Positions 8,886-17,558 of a DNA stretch of 64,000 bases are shown one piece after another. The DNA is from Pirellula sp. (GTDB lineage: Bacteria; Planctomycetota; Planctomycetia; Pirellulales; Lacipirellulaceae). Positions within the stretch are counted from its first letter, which is position 1, and each line of letters opens with the position of its first letter. Made by a program: the position numbers and the translations under genes. The stretch spans positions 5,001 through 69,000 of the forward strand of contig PNKX01000002.1 of the NCBI GenBank assembly GCA_013822725.1. The letters are read 5' to 3'. Under the pieces are notes generated by a model. The model had not been told where the DNA came from, ran no database searches, and was given only the letters and a program-made list of their open reading frames with translations.

Positions 8886-9051
8886 GATGATGTTGTACCA
8901 GCAGCGATTTCGCCGCACCAACCCGCCCAAAAAACGGTTGCCGGAGCCGTAACATCTTGCGTCGGCCGCCGCTTTTAGCAGCAGGCGAGGCGCTACAGGG
9001 CGTCTTGCGGTACAATCATGAGTTGAATTCTTTGAATGGGGAGTACCAATC

Positions 9052-9375
9052 ATGCGCTGCCATTTGTCGACCGTCGCTCTAACCGGTTTGCTGCTTGTCG
9101 GCCTCTTCGCCGCCGCACCGGCCAAAGCCGTCGCCGGCGATCATTGCTGCCCACCGCCGCCCGTAAAGGTCACGCTGTGCGTCGACGATCCTTGTGATCC
9201 CTGTCCCGCCTTTCCCGTGACTGTTTGCGTTCCCGGCTGCTGCGACGCCGCTCCCTGCGTCAGCTGGCGGAACGGCGCCTTTGGCCGCCGCGTCGCCACG
9301 TACGTTTGGCCCTCGTGCGGTCATCGCGTCGACGTCGTCGTCACGCGCCGCGGCGAGGTCATCGTTCGCGATTAG
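9052..9375 (+). CDS. Small exported Cys-rich protein
   Basis: 107 residues. A Sec signal peptide (MRCHLSTVALTGLLLVGLFA, cleavage near AVAG) precedes a mature protein of about 78 residues with nine or more cysteines, many in pairs (HCCPPPP, DPCDPCPAFP, GCCDAAPC), suggesting disulfide cross-linking or metal binding outside the cytoplasm. I do not recognise a named family. It is divergent from the kinase gene at 7359-8885 with a 166-bp shared upstream region. A GGGAGT sequence 10 bp before the ATG can serve as ribosome-binding site. Confidence 0.65.
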   Translation: MRCHLSTVALTGLLLVGLFAAAPAKAVAGDHCCPPPPVKVTLCVDDPCDPCPAFPVTVCVPGCCDAAPCVSWRNGAFGRRVATYVWPSCGHRVDVVVTRRGEVIVRD

Positions 9376-9380
9376 TGCGC

Positions 9381-9534
9381 CTGAGGCCGAACGGCTTTGC
9401 CTAAAAAACTGTGGGAGGGGTCTTCGACCCCGAAGCGACGTGGTGACACCACAACGCCTTGTGGTTTTGAGCGTTATCGGCGTCAGAGACGCCTCCCACA
9501 ATTGATTTGTTGGGCAAGCTGAGGCCGAACGGCT
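9381..9534. mobile_element. MITE-like element with inverted ends and 16-bp flanking direct repeats
   Basis: A roughly 120-bp segment has imperfect inverted ends: TTGCCTAAAAAACTGTGGGAGG (9397) against the reverse complement of the right end, TTGCCCAACAAATCAATTGTGGGAGG. It is bracketed by identical direct repeats CTGAGGCCGAACGGCT at 9381-9396 and 9519-9534. No open reading frame of note lies inside. This organisation suggests a non-autonomous mobile element; a 16-bp direct repeat is long for a target duplication. It occupies most of the 307-bp gap between genes. Confidence 0.6.
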
Positions 9535-9682
9535 GAGCGGGCGTCACTCCGCTATCAACGGATTTGCGCGAAGCGTCATCCGCTGCTTCAAACACGCAAA
9601 CTTTGGCAAACGCCTTTGCGGAGAGCGCGGTCACGACGATATATTCCACGACGTGAGGGGCTTTTCTTCGAGGAGGCGTCCC

Positions 9683-10531
9683 ATGAAGCGGTCGCTTGGT
9701 TGGCTCTCGTTGTGCGGATGGATCGTGGCTGCGCTCGCGGCGACGTCGCAAGCGCAGACAGTTTCGGTCGATCACTACCAGTTTCTGCCCCGCTTGAGCG
9801 TGCTCAACCAGAGTGGCGGGATCGGCGGCTTCGACGTCGACTTCCGGGTGATGGGCAAGTTCGACTTTACGATCGAGCTTGGACCGACGGACGTCTGGCC
9901 GCCGCAACATGCGGCCAAGTTTACGAACGTCGATGCCTGGGCCAGTCACCCGATCTTGGCGTATGTGCTGCCGCTTGATCAGACGCTGAACCTGTCGGGA
10001 CTGACTGGATGGCAGTTGCCCGTGGCGGCGCCGTTCGACGTTTACCAATTTGACGGGACGACGCAGGATGGTTCGTCGGTGAAGTTGATCGCCGCCGAGA
10101 TCGGCCCGTGGCTCCATCTCCGCGGGGAGACGACTCCGCCGCCCGGAAGCGCCGACTTTTTCACCTACGAACTGAAGGCCGTCGCGCGGCGGAGGCCGTT
10201 TGCCGACTTCACGCAGGACGACGCCGTTACCAACGCTGACCTCGCTAAGTGGTCGAGTCGCTTCGGTCTGAAGACAACGTCCCTGGATGCGCTCGATCAG
10301 GGAGACGCCAATGGCGACGGCATCGCTGACGGTTCTGATTTTCTCGAGTGGCAACGCCAAGCAGGCGAAGTCGCGCCGGCGCTGGCTAGCCTCGATGCGA
10401 TGGTCGACGCCGCGCTCGCGACAGTCGCCGCCGCAGAGACGGCGTCGATTGCCGCCGTGCCCGAGCCGACGACGCTCGGCCTGGGCGTCTGTGGCATCGC
10501 CGTCGTCCTGCTCCGCCGCCGCAGGCGCTAG
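9683..10531 (+). CDS. PEP-CTERM sorting-domain protein with dockerin-like repeats
   Basis: 282 residues. The ATG at 9683 has a good ribosome-binding site (GAGGAGG, 8 bp upstream) and opens a signal peptide (MKRSLGWLSLCGWIVAALAA); the ATG at 9653 is less likely. A beta-rich domain is followed by two dockerin-like calcium loops (DFTQDDAVTNADL and DANGDGIADGSDFLEWQR), an Ala-rich linker and a PEP-CTERM tail (VPEPTTLGLGVCGIAVVLL then RRRRR). It shares this architecture with the gene at 6534 although the N-terminal domains differ. Surface or matrix export by an exosortase is inferred. Confidence 0.88.
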   Translation: MKRSLGWLSLCGWIVAALAATSQAQTVSVDHYQFLPRLSVLNQSGGIGGFDVDFRVMGKFDFTIELGPTDVWPPQHAAKFTNVDAWASHPILAYVLPLDQTLNLSGLTGWQLPVAAPFDVYQFDGTTQDGSSVKLIAAEIGPWLHLRGETTPPPGSADFFTYELKAVARRRPFADFTQDDAVTNADLAKWSSRFGLKTTSLDALDQGDANGDGIADGSDFLEWQRQAGEVAPALASLDAMVDAALATVAAAETASIAAVPEPTTLGLGVCGIAVVLLRRRRR

Positions 10532-10553
10532 AAGTCCGGCAGTCGGCGGTCGA

Positions 10554-11099
10554 TCACTTCCAATCGCGCAGGGCGAGCACCTTCGCGTAGGCGAAGCCTA
10601 GCGCGCTCATCGACGTCGCATGCACATCGACGGCCGCCACCCGGCGGCCGTCGAATTCCTGATCGCGGGTCGCGCAGGCGTCGTGAATGACTTCGACTCG
10701 ATAGCCGAGATCGGCCGCCGCGCGCGTCGCCCCTTCAATGCACATATGGCTCATCGCGCCGACGATGACCAGGTCCTCGACGCCGAGCGATTTGAGCTGG
10801 GCGTGGAGATCCGTCCCCTGGAACGAATTGACCTGCTGTTTCACGATGATCTTTTCGCCGGGCAGGGGCGCCACGGAATCGTGAATCTGAACGCCGTCAG
10901 AACCGGGACGAAAGAAGGGCGCCTCGGGCGAGGCAAACTCGTGACGAATGTGAATTAATGGCCAGGCCTTGCTGCGGAACTGGTCGAGCACCTCCGCGGA
11001 CTTCGCGCTCGCCTCGGCGATCCGATCGAGCTCGTAGGCGCCGCCGGGGAAGTAGTCGTTTTGCAGGTCAATGAGCAACAACGCTTTGGGAGTCGGCAT
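10554..11099 (-). CDS. Isochorismatase-family cysteine hydrolase
   Basis: 181 residues covering the whole alpha/beta fold of the isochorismatase-like hydrolases. The catalytic triad is readable: Asp11 in LLIDLQNDYF, Lys87 in IIVKQQVNSF, and Cys120 in GAMSHMCIEGATR. The family includes nicotinamidases, ureidoacrylate and N-carbamoylsarcosine amidases and isochorismatases; the sequence HMCIEGATRAAADLGY fits the general cysteine-hydrolase group, and the substrate cannot be fixed. The open frame starts at 11162, but the ATG at 11099 starts directly before the first beta-strand. It converges on the PEP-CTERM gene ending 22 bp away. Confidence 0.88.
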   Translation of the reverse strand: MPTPKALLLIDLQNDYFPGGAYELDRIAEASAKSAEVLDQFRSKAWPLIHIRHEFASPEAPFFRPGSDGVQIHDSVAPLPGEKIIVKQQVNSFQGTDLHAQLKSLGVEDLVIVGAMSHMCIEGATRAAADLGYRVEVIHDACATRDQEFDGRRVAAVDVHATSMSALGFAYAKVLALRDWK

Positions 11100-11426
11100 C
11101 ACGGCTTCTCGAAGGGGCGATTGATAGCGAGGCGTCTGGCGAGCACGACAAGGGCCGCCCAATCGACAAACTTTACCTGGTTCGTGGGGAGATTGGAATC
11201 TCCGAGCCTCGAGTAGCTCGATGGCCGCCTACATGTCGTCGACTTTGCGACTTCGGCAAGCGCAGCCGGTGAGCGAAGCAATCGCGATGGCGCCAGTCGC
11301 ACCGCCGTGCGGGGGTTTGCCGTGCCGATGCGCCGTCGGGCGTCGATGAACTCGACAATCTCGCTTAACGTTAGCTGGCAGGACGCCAGTTTCGCATAGC
11401 GAAGCGCTCACAGGGAGGTCGGGCAG
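11100..11426. other. Intergenic region, no gene recognised
   Basis: 327 bp between divergent genes. I see no convincing coding frame. Near 11373-11386 CTGGCAGGACGCCAG is a short hairpin resembling the GGCAGGATGCC word in the duplicated modules at 18.9 and 19.9 kb. GGGAGGTCGGGCAG just before 11427 provides the ribosome-binding site of the BBP7 gene. Confidence 0.5.
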
Positions 11427-12533
11427 ATGAAGGCGGCATGGAGATTTTTGGGAGCGTCGTCGCTTGTGTGGGCGGCAGGAGTGGCGTCGGCGGTGACGCC
11501 GATGGAGACGGCTCTCCACACTCCGGAACTGGTCGACGACGTCAGCTCCGCGGAGACGACCGAGACGGCGTCCATCATCTATGACGCGCAGGTCGCAGAA
11601 ACCGCTTACAACGGCGGTCGCGGCGATTGCTGCGAAGGCGACTGTGCTGACGAGTGCGGCGACTTGTGCCGTTCGCTTTGTGCGCCGACCTGGAAGGTCC
11701 GCGCCGGGGCCGTCATTCTCACGCGTTCGCGTCCCGATCAGGTGGTGTTGGCTCGGCCGCTCGGCGGCTTGATCCAAATCTCCGGCGGCGAGGACTTCGA
11801 CTTCGGCTACGCCGGCGGCCCGGATATCTCCGTCGAACGCCGGCTCGGCGACGGGCCGAACAGCGTGGAAGTCCGGTACTTCGGCGCCCTCAACTGGAAC
11901 GCCGCGTACGACTACGGCAACACGGGCGACATTCAGATCGGCCCGATCAACATTCCGTTGGCGTTCGACGTGAACGCCAATTATCAATCGAAGTTGAACA
12001 GCACTGAGTTCAACTTCCGCCACCAGCGGTCGGATCGCGTCACGTGGCTCACCGGCTTACGGATCATCGAGGTGAACGAGCAGCTCGATTACAACGTCGA
12101 CTTCATCGTGCCGAACCTCAGCGGCGTGAGCTGGAATAGCTCCAATCACCTCTACGGCGGTCAGGTTGGGGCCGACGTGGCGCTCTGGCGTCTGAGCGGT
12201 CCGCTGTCGGTGAACGGTCTGTTTAAGGCCGGCATCTACGGCAACGACGCCCAGAACGACTTCACCTTCCGCGTGCTCGACACGCCGCTCGTTGAAGGCG
12301 GCGCGTCGGACAATCCCGTGGCCTTCGTCGGCGAAATTGGCGTGACCACGGCCTACCAAGTGACGCAGCACTTTGCGATTCGCGGCGGTTACCAACTGCT
12401 CTGGATCAGCGAGGTGGCGTTGGCGAGCGATCAGGCCCAGGCGATGATCGACACGCTCGACGTCGACGCCATGAACAGCTCAGGCGACGTGTTCTACCAC
12501 GGCGCCTTGGTCGGCGGCGAGTTCACTTGGTGA
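11427..12533 (+). CDS. BBP7-type outer-membrane beta-barrel protein
   Basis: 368 residues. The signal peptide (MKAAWRFLGASSLVWAAGVASA) is followed by an acidic linker with a cysteine cluster (CCEGDCADECGDLCRSLC), then alternating amphipathic strands to the end (WKVRAGAVILTRSRPD, FNFRHQRSDRVTWLTGLRI, LYGGQVGADVALWRLSG). It terminates in GALVGGEFTW, an aromatic C-terminus typical of outer-membrane barrels recognised by BamA. The layout matches the planctomycete BBP7 family, thought to be porin-like; transport is not shown. The gene ends with a REP-B-like hairpin and a strong intrinsic terminator. Confidence 0.78.
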   Translation: MKAAWRFLGASSLVWAAGVASAVTPMETALHTPELVDDVSSAETTETASIIYDAQVAETAYNGGRGDCCEGDCADECGDLCRSLCAPTWKVRAGAVILTRSRPDQVVLARPLGGLIQISGGEDFDFGYAGGPDISVERRLGDGPNSVEVRYFGALNWNAAYDYGNTGDIQIGPINIPLAFDVNANYQSKLNSTEFNFRHQRSDRVTWLTGLRIIEVNEQLDYNVDFIVPNLSGVSWNSSNHLYGGQVGADVALWRLSGPLSVNGLFKAGIYGNDAQNDFTFRVLDTPLVEGGASDNPVAFVGEIGVTTAYQVTQHFAIRGGYQLLWISEVALASDQAQAMIDTLDVDAMNSSGDVFYHGALVGGEFTW

Positions 12534-12536
12534 GTC

Positions 12537-12562
12537 ACCCCCGGTCATTGACCGGGGGCTAA
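12537..12562. repeat. REP-B copy, divergent loop
   Basis: ACCCCCGGTCATTGACCGGGGGCTAA: the outer arms match the REP-B consensus (CCCCCGG ... CCGGGGGCTAA), but the centre is CATTG instead of the GAAG loop. It lies 4 bp after the BBP7 stop codon. Confidence 0.65.
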
Positions 12563-12601
12563 TGGCGAGCTTGTCGACCGTACAAGACGGAGACGAACAG
12601 G

Positions 12602-12636
12602 GGCCCGCGGCGCTTGCGCCGCGGGCCTTTTTGTTT
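12602..12636 (+). terminator. Intrinsic terminator after the BBP7 gene
   Basis: GCCCGCGGCGC (12603-12613) pairs with GCGCCGCGGGC (12616-12626), followed by CTTTTTGTTT. A very stable GC hairpin plus T-run on the + strand, between convergent genes. Confidence 0.85.
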
Positions 12637-13162
12637 ACAGCAATTCAGCTCGAATGGGGCGTGACGGCAGCTTGACCGCCGGCAACCCGGCGGCGCGGCG
12701 CCAGATGCTGATCTGGCCGATGTGCAGCGACTCGTGGTGGAGCAGCAGGTCGGGAAGCATAAATTCGACCGTGGGGTATTGTTTTTCCCATCGCTCCAAG
12801 TTTGGCGGACGCGTGAAGTCGCTCGGCTGCGTGTTCAGCAGGGCTTGCGCCACTTCTTCGTGCCCGATTGCGAAGCGATCGACCAGCGTCCGCTTGCTGC
12901 CGTAGGGACCGATGTCGTCCAGCGGGCCGTGTCCGGCGAAGCCGAAGAGCGGGTCGTCCTTCGGATCGGCGACCGGCTCGCCGCGCAGGAGTTGGCCGAT
13001 CACCGGGTGGTACGCGGCGATGTGGCCGACGATCCATGCGGGGTGGTTCATCTTGCCGCCGGGCCGCAGGACGAACTGCTCGTCGTTGAGGTCATCCAGC
13101 AGCGCGAGGGCGTAGCCGAGTTGATTGTCCCAGGCGTAGACGATGGAGGCGGGGGTGAACAT
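12635..13162 (-). CDS. DinB-family putative metal-dependent protein
   Basis: 175 residues forming the four-helix DinB fold. The three expected metal histidines are present: H47 in IVGHIAAYH, and H143 and H147 in LLHHESLHIGQI. Proteins of this group include thiol-dependent S-transferases (bacillithiol or mycothiol type) and many of unknown role; no substrate can be assigned. WIVGHIAAYHPVIGQLLRG and LHIGQISIWRRAAGLP are classic DinB segments. The TAA stop lies within the T-run of the convergent BBP7 terminator, so the two genes share their 3' ends. Confidence 0.85.
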   Translation of the reverse strand: MFTPASIVYAWDNQLGYALALLDDLNDEQFVLRPGGKMNHPAWIVGHIAAYHPVIGQLLRGEPVADPKDDPLFGFAGHGPLDDIGPYGSKRTLVDRFAIGHEEVAQALLNTQPSDFTRPPNLERWEKQYPTVEFMLPDLLLHHESLHIGQISIWRRAAGLPAVKLPSRPIRAELL

Positions 13163-13248
13163 GGTGGGCTCGATGCTGGTTGGTTGATGCTGGTGACTAG
13201 TCGGCGCGAGGACACGCTGGAATTAGCAGAGGTTCGTCGTCCGGCAAG

Positions 13249-14421
13249 CTACCATGCGCAGCCGCGGCCGGTGATTGGCCAGATCGCTTCGACGCGGTCG
13301 TTGCGGATGCAGATGAAATGATCGTGCATGTTGACGGTCGGGTCGCAGTGGCCGGGAATCAGTTTGAGCTTGTGGCCCAGCGGGTAGTCGGGGGCGCCGT
13401 TGAGGGCGATGACGCCATGCTCGTCGGAGACGTTCACGTAGGCCGCGGGCGTTTCGTCGGCGAGTTTGGGCAATCCTGAATCGACGCTGGACGACTTCAA
13501 GCCCGCGTCGACGACGGCCCGCACGCCGGGGGTGCGGCTCATCACGGTCGTCCAGACGAACAGGCTATGTTGAAACGGCGGCTGGCCCGAGTCGGCCCAT
13601 TCGTTCGCGGCGTAGTCGGCGTCCATGAAGACATAGGAGCCGGCCTGCAACTCGTTGTAGACGTCGCTCCCCGCTTCAAAGAGAAACGTCCCGGTGCCGC
13701 CGCCGGTGACTTTCGGGCAGTCGATCCCCGCGGCGTGCAACAGATCGCGCGTCTGGCCGGCGAGTTCCGCCGCCGAGGCGATCGCGGCGCGGCGTTCCTC
13801 GACGCTGCGGCGATGCTGGGCCGAGCCGTGATACGCCTGCAAGCCGGCGAAGCGTAAATGCTGCTTCTCGCCGATGAGCTTGGCCAAACGAACGGCCGGC
13901 TCGCCTGGCGCGACGCCGCAGCGCTTGGCGCCGACGTCGATTTCGACCAGCACGTCGAGCGTGGCGTTGCCGGCGCGTGCCATCGCTTCTTCGAGCGCCG
14001 TCACTTGCGCCGGATCATCAACGCAAATGGAAAGGCGCGCTCGCTGCGCGACCGCCGCCACCCGCGCGACCTTCTTGGCGCCGACGACCTGGTTCGAGAT
14101 CAACACGTCGCCGACGCCGCCGTCGACAAGCGCTTCGGCCTCGCTCACCTTCTGGCAACAGACGCCGACGGCGCCGTGGGCGATCTGAGCGAGCGCGATC
14201 GTCGGGCATTTGTGCGTTTTGGCATGAGGGCGCAGCTGCCCTGCGAAGTCGGCGATCGACTCCTGCATCAGCCGCAGGTTCGTTTCGAACGCGTCGAGGT
14301 CGATCAGCAGGGCAGGGGTATCGACCTCGGCGAGCAACATGCCGACCTCGGCGGCAGGCGAATGCGCCGTTGTGGTCTGGCGGATTGAGCGATCAGCATG
14401 GCTGGAAAAAACGGACGACAT
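13249..14421 (-). CDS. PLP-dependent D-threonine aldolase-like / DSD1-family enzyme
   Basis: 390 residues. The fold-type III alanine-racemase-like barrel at the N-terminus carries the PLP lysine in RPHAKTHKCP (about K68 from this start). ALQAYHGSAQH and VTGGGTGTF are PLP-phosphate-binding segments. The C-terminal domain has the HxCD-like metal site in IPGHCDPTVNMHD, found in D-threonine aldolase and D-serine dehydratase (DSD1) families. The reaction is therefore probably retro-aldol cleavage or dehydration of a D-hydroxy-amino acid; I cannot separate the two. The frame begins at a TTG at 14442; the ATG at 14421 is preferred. No pathway neighbours are present. Confidence 0.88.
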   Translation of the reverse strand: MSSVFSSHADRSIRQTTTAHSPAAEVGMLLAEVDTPALLIDLDAFETNLRLMQESIADFAGQLRPHAKTHKCPTIALAQIAHGAVGVCCQKVSEAEALVDGGVGDVLISNQVVGAKKVARVAAVAQRARLSICVDDPAQVTALEEAMARAGNATLDVLVEIDVGAKRCGVAPGEPAVRLAKLIGEKQHLRFAGLQAYHGSAQHRRSVEERRAAIASAAELAGQTRDLLHAAGIDCPKVTGGGTGTFLFEAGSDVYNELQAGSYVFMDADYAANEWADSGQPPFQHSLFVWTTVMSRTPGVRAVVDAGLKSSSVDSGLPKLADETPAAYVNVSDEHGVIALNGAPDYPLGHKLKLIPGHCDPTVNMHDHFICIRNDRVEAIWPITGRGCAW

Positions 14422-14586
14422 AGTACTATTTTCGCTTCCCAAACGGAGCGTGCAGCATTGCTATGGAGCGGGGCTCGCGGGTGAGATTTATTAATTAGCG
14501 GACGTTTCAGGAGTCGGAGGTCGTTTATAGCGGCGAAATTGCGCAGAATTGATTAGTTCCTGTCCAAAAACTTTGCGTGGTGGCTT

Positions 14587-15409
14587 TCACGCCTGTCGAT
14601 CACGTACGCTCATCGCCCGACGTCGACCGAGCATGGCGGAGCCGAAAACCGCCAACAACCAGGGAGTCGGTTCAGGGATGAATGACTTAGTCACGAATCC
14701 GAGGTCGTCGAAACGCATGAAATAGATGGATTGGCCATTCTTGTAGGCGCTTACGTTCAAGCTCGTAATCCATTGATCCGCAGGAGCGATAAACCCAAAA
14801 AAAGTGTCGTGCGTTGCCAGACTCAACGGAATCTGAGCCGTGGCTAGCTGCGTGCCGCCACCGCTGAAGGTTGCTAGCCCTGTAACTGCGCCGAGTTCAT
14901 TATATTTTGAGGACAACACGGTAAGCCCAAGTTGCACGATTCGTTCATTGGAAGCCCCCCCCCTGAACGGCGTTTGGAAACTCGAAGACTACCCGAGGTC
15001 GAGTGGAGTCGGCTATGACTGTCGACCATGACCCGATCGTAGAGATAGCGGTTCCGGTATCGTTGCTTAGGCCAATCGCCCAGTTTGTCGGGACCTCATA
15101 AGTCAGCGAACGAGTGCCAGTGGCTCCAAAATCGACAATATTGGTTTGGCCGCCAACAGCGGACCCGTCGATCACGCCTCCGCGGTCGTTATCGTATGCC
15201 AGGCCAACAGTGGTCGCGAATTGAGCGGCCGTCATACTGGAACCGGTGGCCGTAAAGTCGACGACGTTCACGGATATCACATTTTCATCGTATGTTCTGA
15301 CCGCCTGAACACCGGCCGCCTGACGAGAAATCGCCGCACACAGTGCGCCAGCCAAAAAAACCGCCCCTCGCACTTGGCGAGAGCCGCTGCGGGTTGCATT
15401 CATGAGCAT
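14587..15409 (-). pseudogene. PEP-CTERM protein gene interrupted at a G9 tract
   Basis: Two consecutive frames form one protein. The upstream frame (15409-14945, 154 residues) has a signal peptide (RGAVFLAGALCAAISRQ) and a beta-rich domain. The downstream frame (to 14587) continues LGLTVLSSKYNELGAVTG and ends with a PEP-CTERM tail (IPEPTPWLLAVFGSAMLGRRR). The break falls at a run of nine G (coding strand; C9 at 14955-14963). Ten or seven G would join the frames, reading ...VQGGGASNERIVQLGL. This is either a phase-variable gene in the off state, a true pseudogene or a homopolymer sequencing error. Without the second half the product would lack its sorting signal. Base composition is less GC-rich than the neighbours. 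Confidence 0.8.
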
Positions 15410-16068
15410 TCCTCAATGTGGAAGATCGACGAGGGCAAAACGAGGTATACATTGTAGTTGGGCGAGAGATGTTTCGCGTCAAATTGACGTTTACTGCGGG
15501 CGCTGAACGCCAGCTGCAAAAATAGTGGCGGATTTGGGAATGCTTGCGTGTGATGATGCTGCGACGTTTTGCGACGGCTGGTTGTGCCAAGGCGGGGGGG
15601 GGGTGCGTAAATGCCGCTCGCGGCGTCGGCAATGAGCGTCGGTTTCAGGCGGCGATCTCAGCTTGCGCACGTCTCCCTAGCGACGGTCAATTTGTCGTGA
15701 CTGTCGTCATAATCGTTTTTCGCGACAACGGCCCTAAGTCACCGCGTCTCTTAGGTTTAAGTGCTGTTTTTGATGTGACAATGCCGTGTCGCGACAGAAT
15801 TCGGCGACACCTTGGCTCTCGCAGCCGGCGGCTTGTAGGCTGTTGGCAGCGAAAACTTTTGGACTGATTCGGCGCCGTCCAAAAACTCCTGGAGCATGTC
15901 GCAAGTTTCATCGCGACTAAGGTGCGCGAATGATTGCACCATAGCAGATCGCGCGCAAGAGTTGGGCAACTATTATTGGCCGCGCTTGAGGGTGCCGTGA
16001 GCCTTTTGCCAATGGGGAGTTTGCTTAGAGTGCAGCGCCGCCATCCCAACACCGTTGGCTCAGCCTAG
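15410..16068. other. Intergenic region with a G10 tract, no gene supported
   Basis: 659 bp with comparatively low GC. A run of ten G lies at 15594-15603, about 185 bp upstream of the frameshifted PEP-CTERM gene. Short frames exist on both strands (for example 15757-15969, minus), but none shows a domain, ribosome-binding site or consistent codon bias. Confidence 0.5.
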
Positions 16069-16638
16069 CTACCGCCGTCGTCGTACGATGCAGAACGCTG
16101 CCGCAGCGAACAACACGATTCCCGTCGGTTCAGGAATGGCAACGGCGCTGAACTGAAACCGCATGCCGTGGCCGTCGACGGGCGTCATGTCGAAGCCGCC
16201 GGCGATGGTGATGTTGCCGGTGAGGCTGTCGGTCAGCTTGAGGCCAGGAACCGTCGACGACTTGAGATGGAATAAGCCGCCAATAAAATCTTCGACGAAG
16301 AGCTGATTGGCGAGATACGTTTCAACCCGATCGGCCGTCACCGGCGTGAAGTCGGGCGGCGCCGCTTGGATGGCCTCGTTGCCGGTGAGGAACAGATTGA
16401 GATTGAGTAGACGAGCCGTTTCGGCCGTCGTATCGAGCTCGTAGACGAACGTGCCGCCGATGCCGAAGTCGAGCTCGTACTGGCTGGGGACGCCGCCGGG
16501 GATGCCGACCCATGGCGAAGGCTTGTACTCGTACTGGCCACCAGGTTCAATCTGGTAGGTCGTCTGCATGACGGCGGCGGTGGCCGTGGTGACGAGGTTC
16601 AGCAGCAACAGAGCGATGGCGAAACGTGTGGCGTTCAT
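16069..16638 (-). CDS. PEP-CTERM sorting-domain protein
   Basis: 189 residues. The signal peptide starts at the ATG at 16638 (MNATRFAIALLLLNLVTTAT); the longer open frame to 16743 runs into a REP-A repeat and is rejected. The mature part is a single beta-rich domain (YQIEPGGQYEYKPSPWVG...VAIPEP) without dockerin loops. The PEP-CTERM tail is AIPEPTGIVLFAAAAFCIV followed by RRRR. It lies directly beside RAYT1 on the same strand, with one REP-A copy between them. Export to the cell surface is inferred from the tail. Confidence 0.85.
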   Translation of the reverse strand: MNATRFAIALLLLNLVTTATAAVMQTTYQIEPGGQYEYKPSPWVGIPGGVPSQYELDFGIGGTFVYELDTTAETARLLNLNLFLTGNEAIQAAPPDFTPVTADRVETYLANQLFVEDFIGGLFHLKSSTVPGLKLTDSLTGNITIAGGFDMTPVDGHGMRFQFSAVAIPEPTGIVLFAAAAFCIVRRRR

Positions 16639-16714
16639 GTGCGGCGTCCTGAGGAGAAGAGCATGGGCAATCGAAGCCGAGGTTTGCAGTTTATCTGGTG
16701 GGGCGGCGCTGGAA

Positions 16715-16789
16715 GGGGTCGGGGACTTTTTGCCACTAGCCAAGTTACCGTGGGTGGAGAATCTCCAGTGGCAAAAGGTCCCCGACCCC
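16715..16789. repeat. REP-A copy 1
   Basis: Palindrome of about 75 bp: GGGGTCGGGGACTTTTTGCC...GGCAAAAGGTCCCCGACCCC with an inner GGAGAATCTCC. It lies 24 bp beyond the stop codon of RAYT1. Other copies are at 17559, 25761 and 36454. Confidence 0.9.
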
Positions 16790-16813
16790 GTGGAGCTACC
16801 CCAGCCGCGGCGG

Positions 16814-17464
16814 TCACCCTCTCAATCCCGGCGTTGCCGGCAGCCCAAGTTGCAGCGCCGTCGCCCGCCGCCATGCTGGATGGCCGAAGGGAACGCCGCG
16901 TGTCACGCAAGTTCGCAACGCGGCCAACTCCGCTTCCGTTTGCACGGCGTTGACCCGCCCCAACCATTCCGCGTGCCGTGGGAGCGGCCAGGGGGCGAGC
17001 GGCGCGTCGGTGCGATCGTTGTGCCATTGCCACAGGCTGGAAAAACGCCACGCTTCGGCCCGCTCGACCAAGTTTGCGCGCAGCGGGTTGCGTTCCACAT
17101 ACCGGCAAACCGTGTAGAAATGCTCGTCCGATTCGATCGGAAACGATTTGAAGCGGCCTTGGTAGAGCGGCCCCGTGCCGACCGTTTCGTGCGCCGTGTG
17201 CCAACGCGCCGTATGGGTGAGCGTTAGCCACTGGATGGCCGCGGAAAGATCATCGTCGCCGACGGGCCAGACGACGAGATGCCAGTGATTCGGCATGATC
17301 ACGTAGGCGAGCAGCCGCAGCGGGAACCGCTCTGCGGTTTCAGCCAACAGGCGTTCAAAAGCGAGATAGTCGCCGTCGCTGGCAAAGATGGTTTGCCGGC
17401 CGACGGCCCGGTTGAGGACGTGGAAGAGGTGGCCGCCGGTGGCGAAGCGGGGGCGTCGTGGCAT
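16814..17464 (-). CDS. REP-associated tyrosine transposase (RAYT1, IS200-like Y1)
   Basis: 216 residues, full length for a RAYT. The HUH metal motif is in YVIMPNHWHLVVWP (H60, H62), and the catalytic tyrosine is probably Y122 in VCRYVERNPLRANLV; GPLYQGRFKSF and AWRFSSLW are further family hallmarks. RAYTs are single-strand nucleases/transposases that cut and move the palindromic REP sequences of their genome. The gene is bracketed by REP-A copies on both sides (16715-16789 and 17559-17633), the usual arrangement of a RAYT with its cognate repeat. It starts at the ATG at 17464 and appears intact, so it may be active. Confidence 0.93.
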   Translation of the reverse strand: MPRRPRFATGGHLFHVLNRAVGRQTIFASDGDYLAFERLLAETAERFPLRLLAYVIMPNHWHLVVWPVGDDDLSAAIQWLTLTHTARWHTAHETVGTGPLYQGRFKSFPIESDEHFYTVCRYVERNPLRANLVERAEAWRFSSLWQWHNDRTDAPLAPWPLPRHAEWLGRVNAVQTEAELAALRTCVTRGVPFGHPAWRRATALQLGLPATPGLRG

Positions 17465-17558
17465 GCTGGGCGATTGTAATTCGCCTAATGTGGGTGTGGA
17501 AGTAAATTTATGGCGGGATTATTTAGGGCGGTGGCCGGTTGGGGGTGGTACGTGCGAA

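Noticed and set aside
11099..11302. 67-codon minus-strand frame upstream of the hydrolase
   Set aside because: Arg/Ser-rich without motifs; probably the non-coding leader between divergent genes.
15757..15969. 70-codon minus-strand frame
   Set aside because: No ribosome-binding site, domain or clear codon bias; could be a decayed fragment but cannot be supported.
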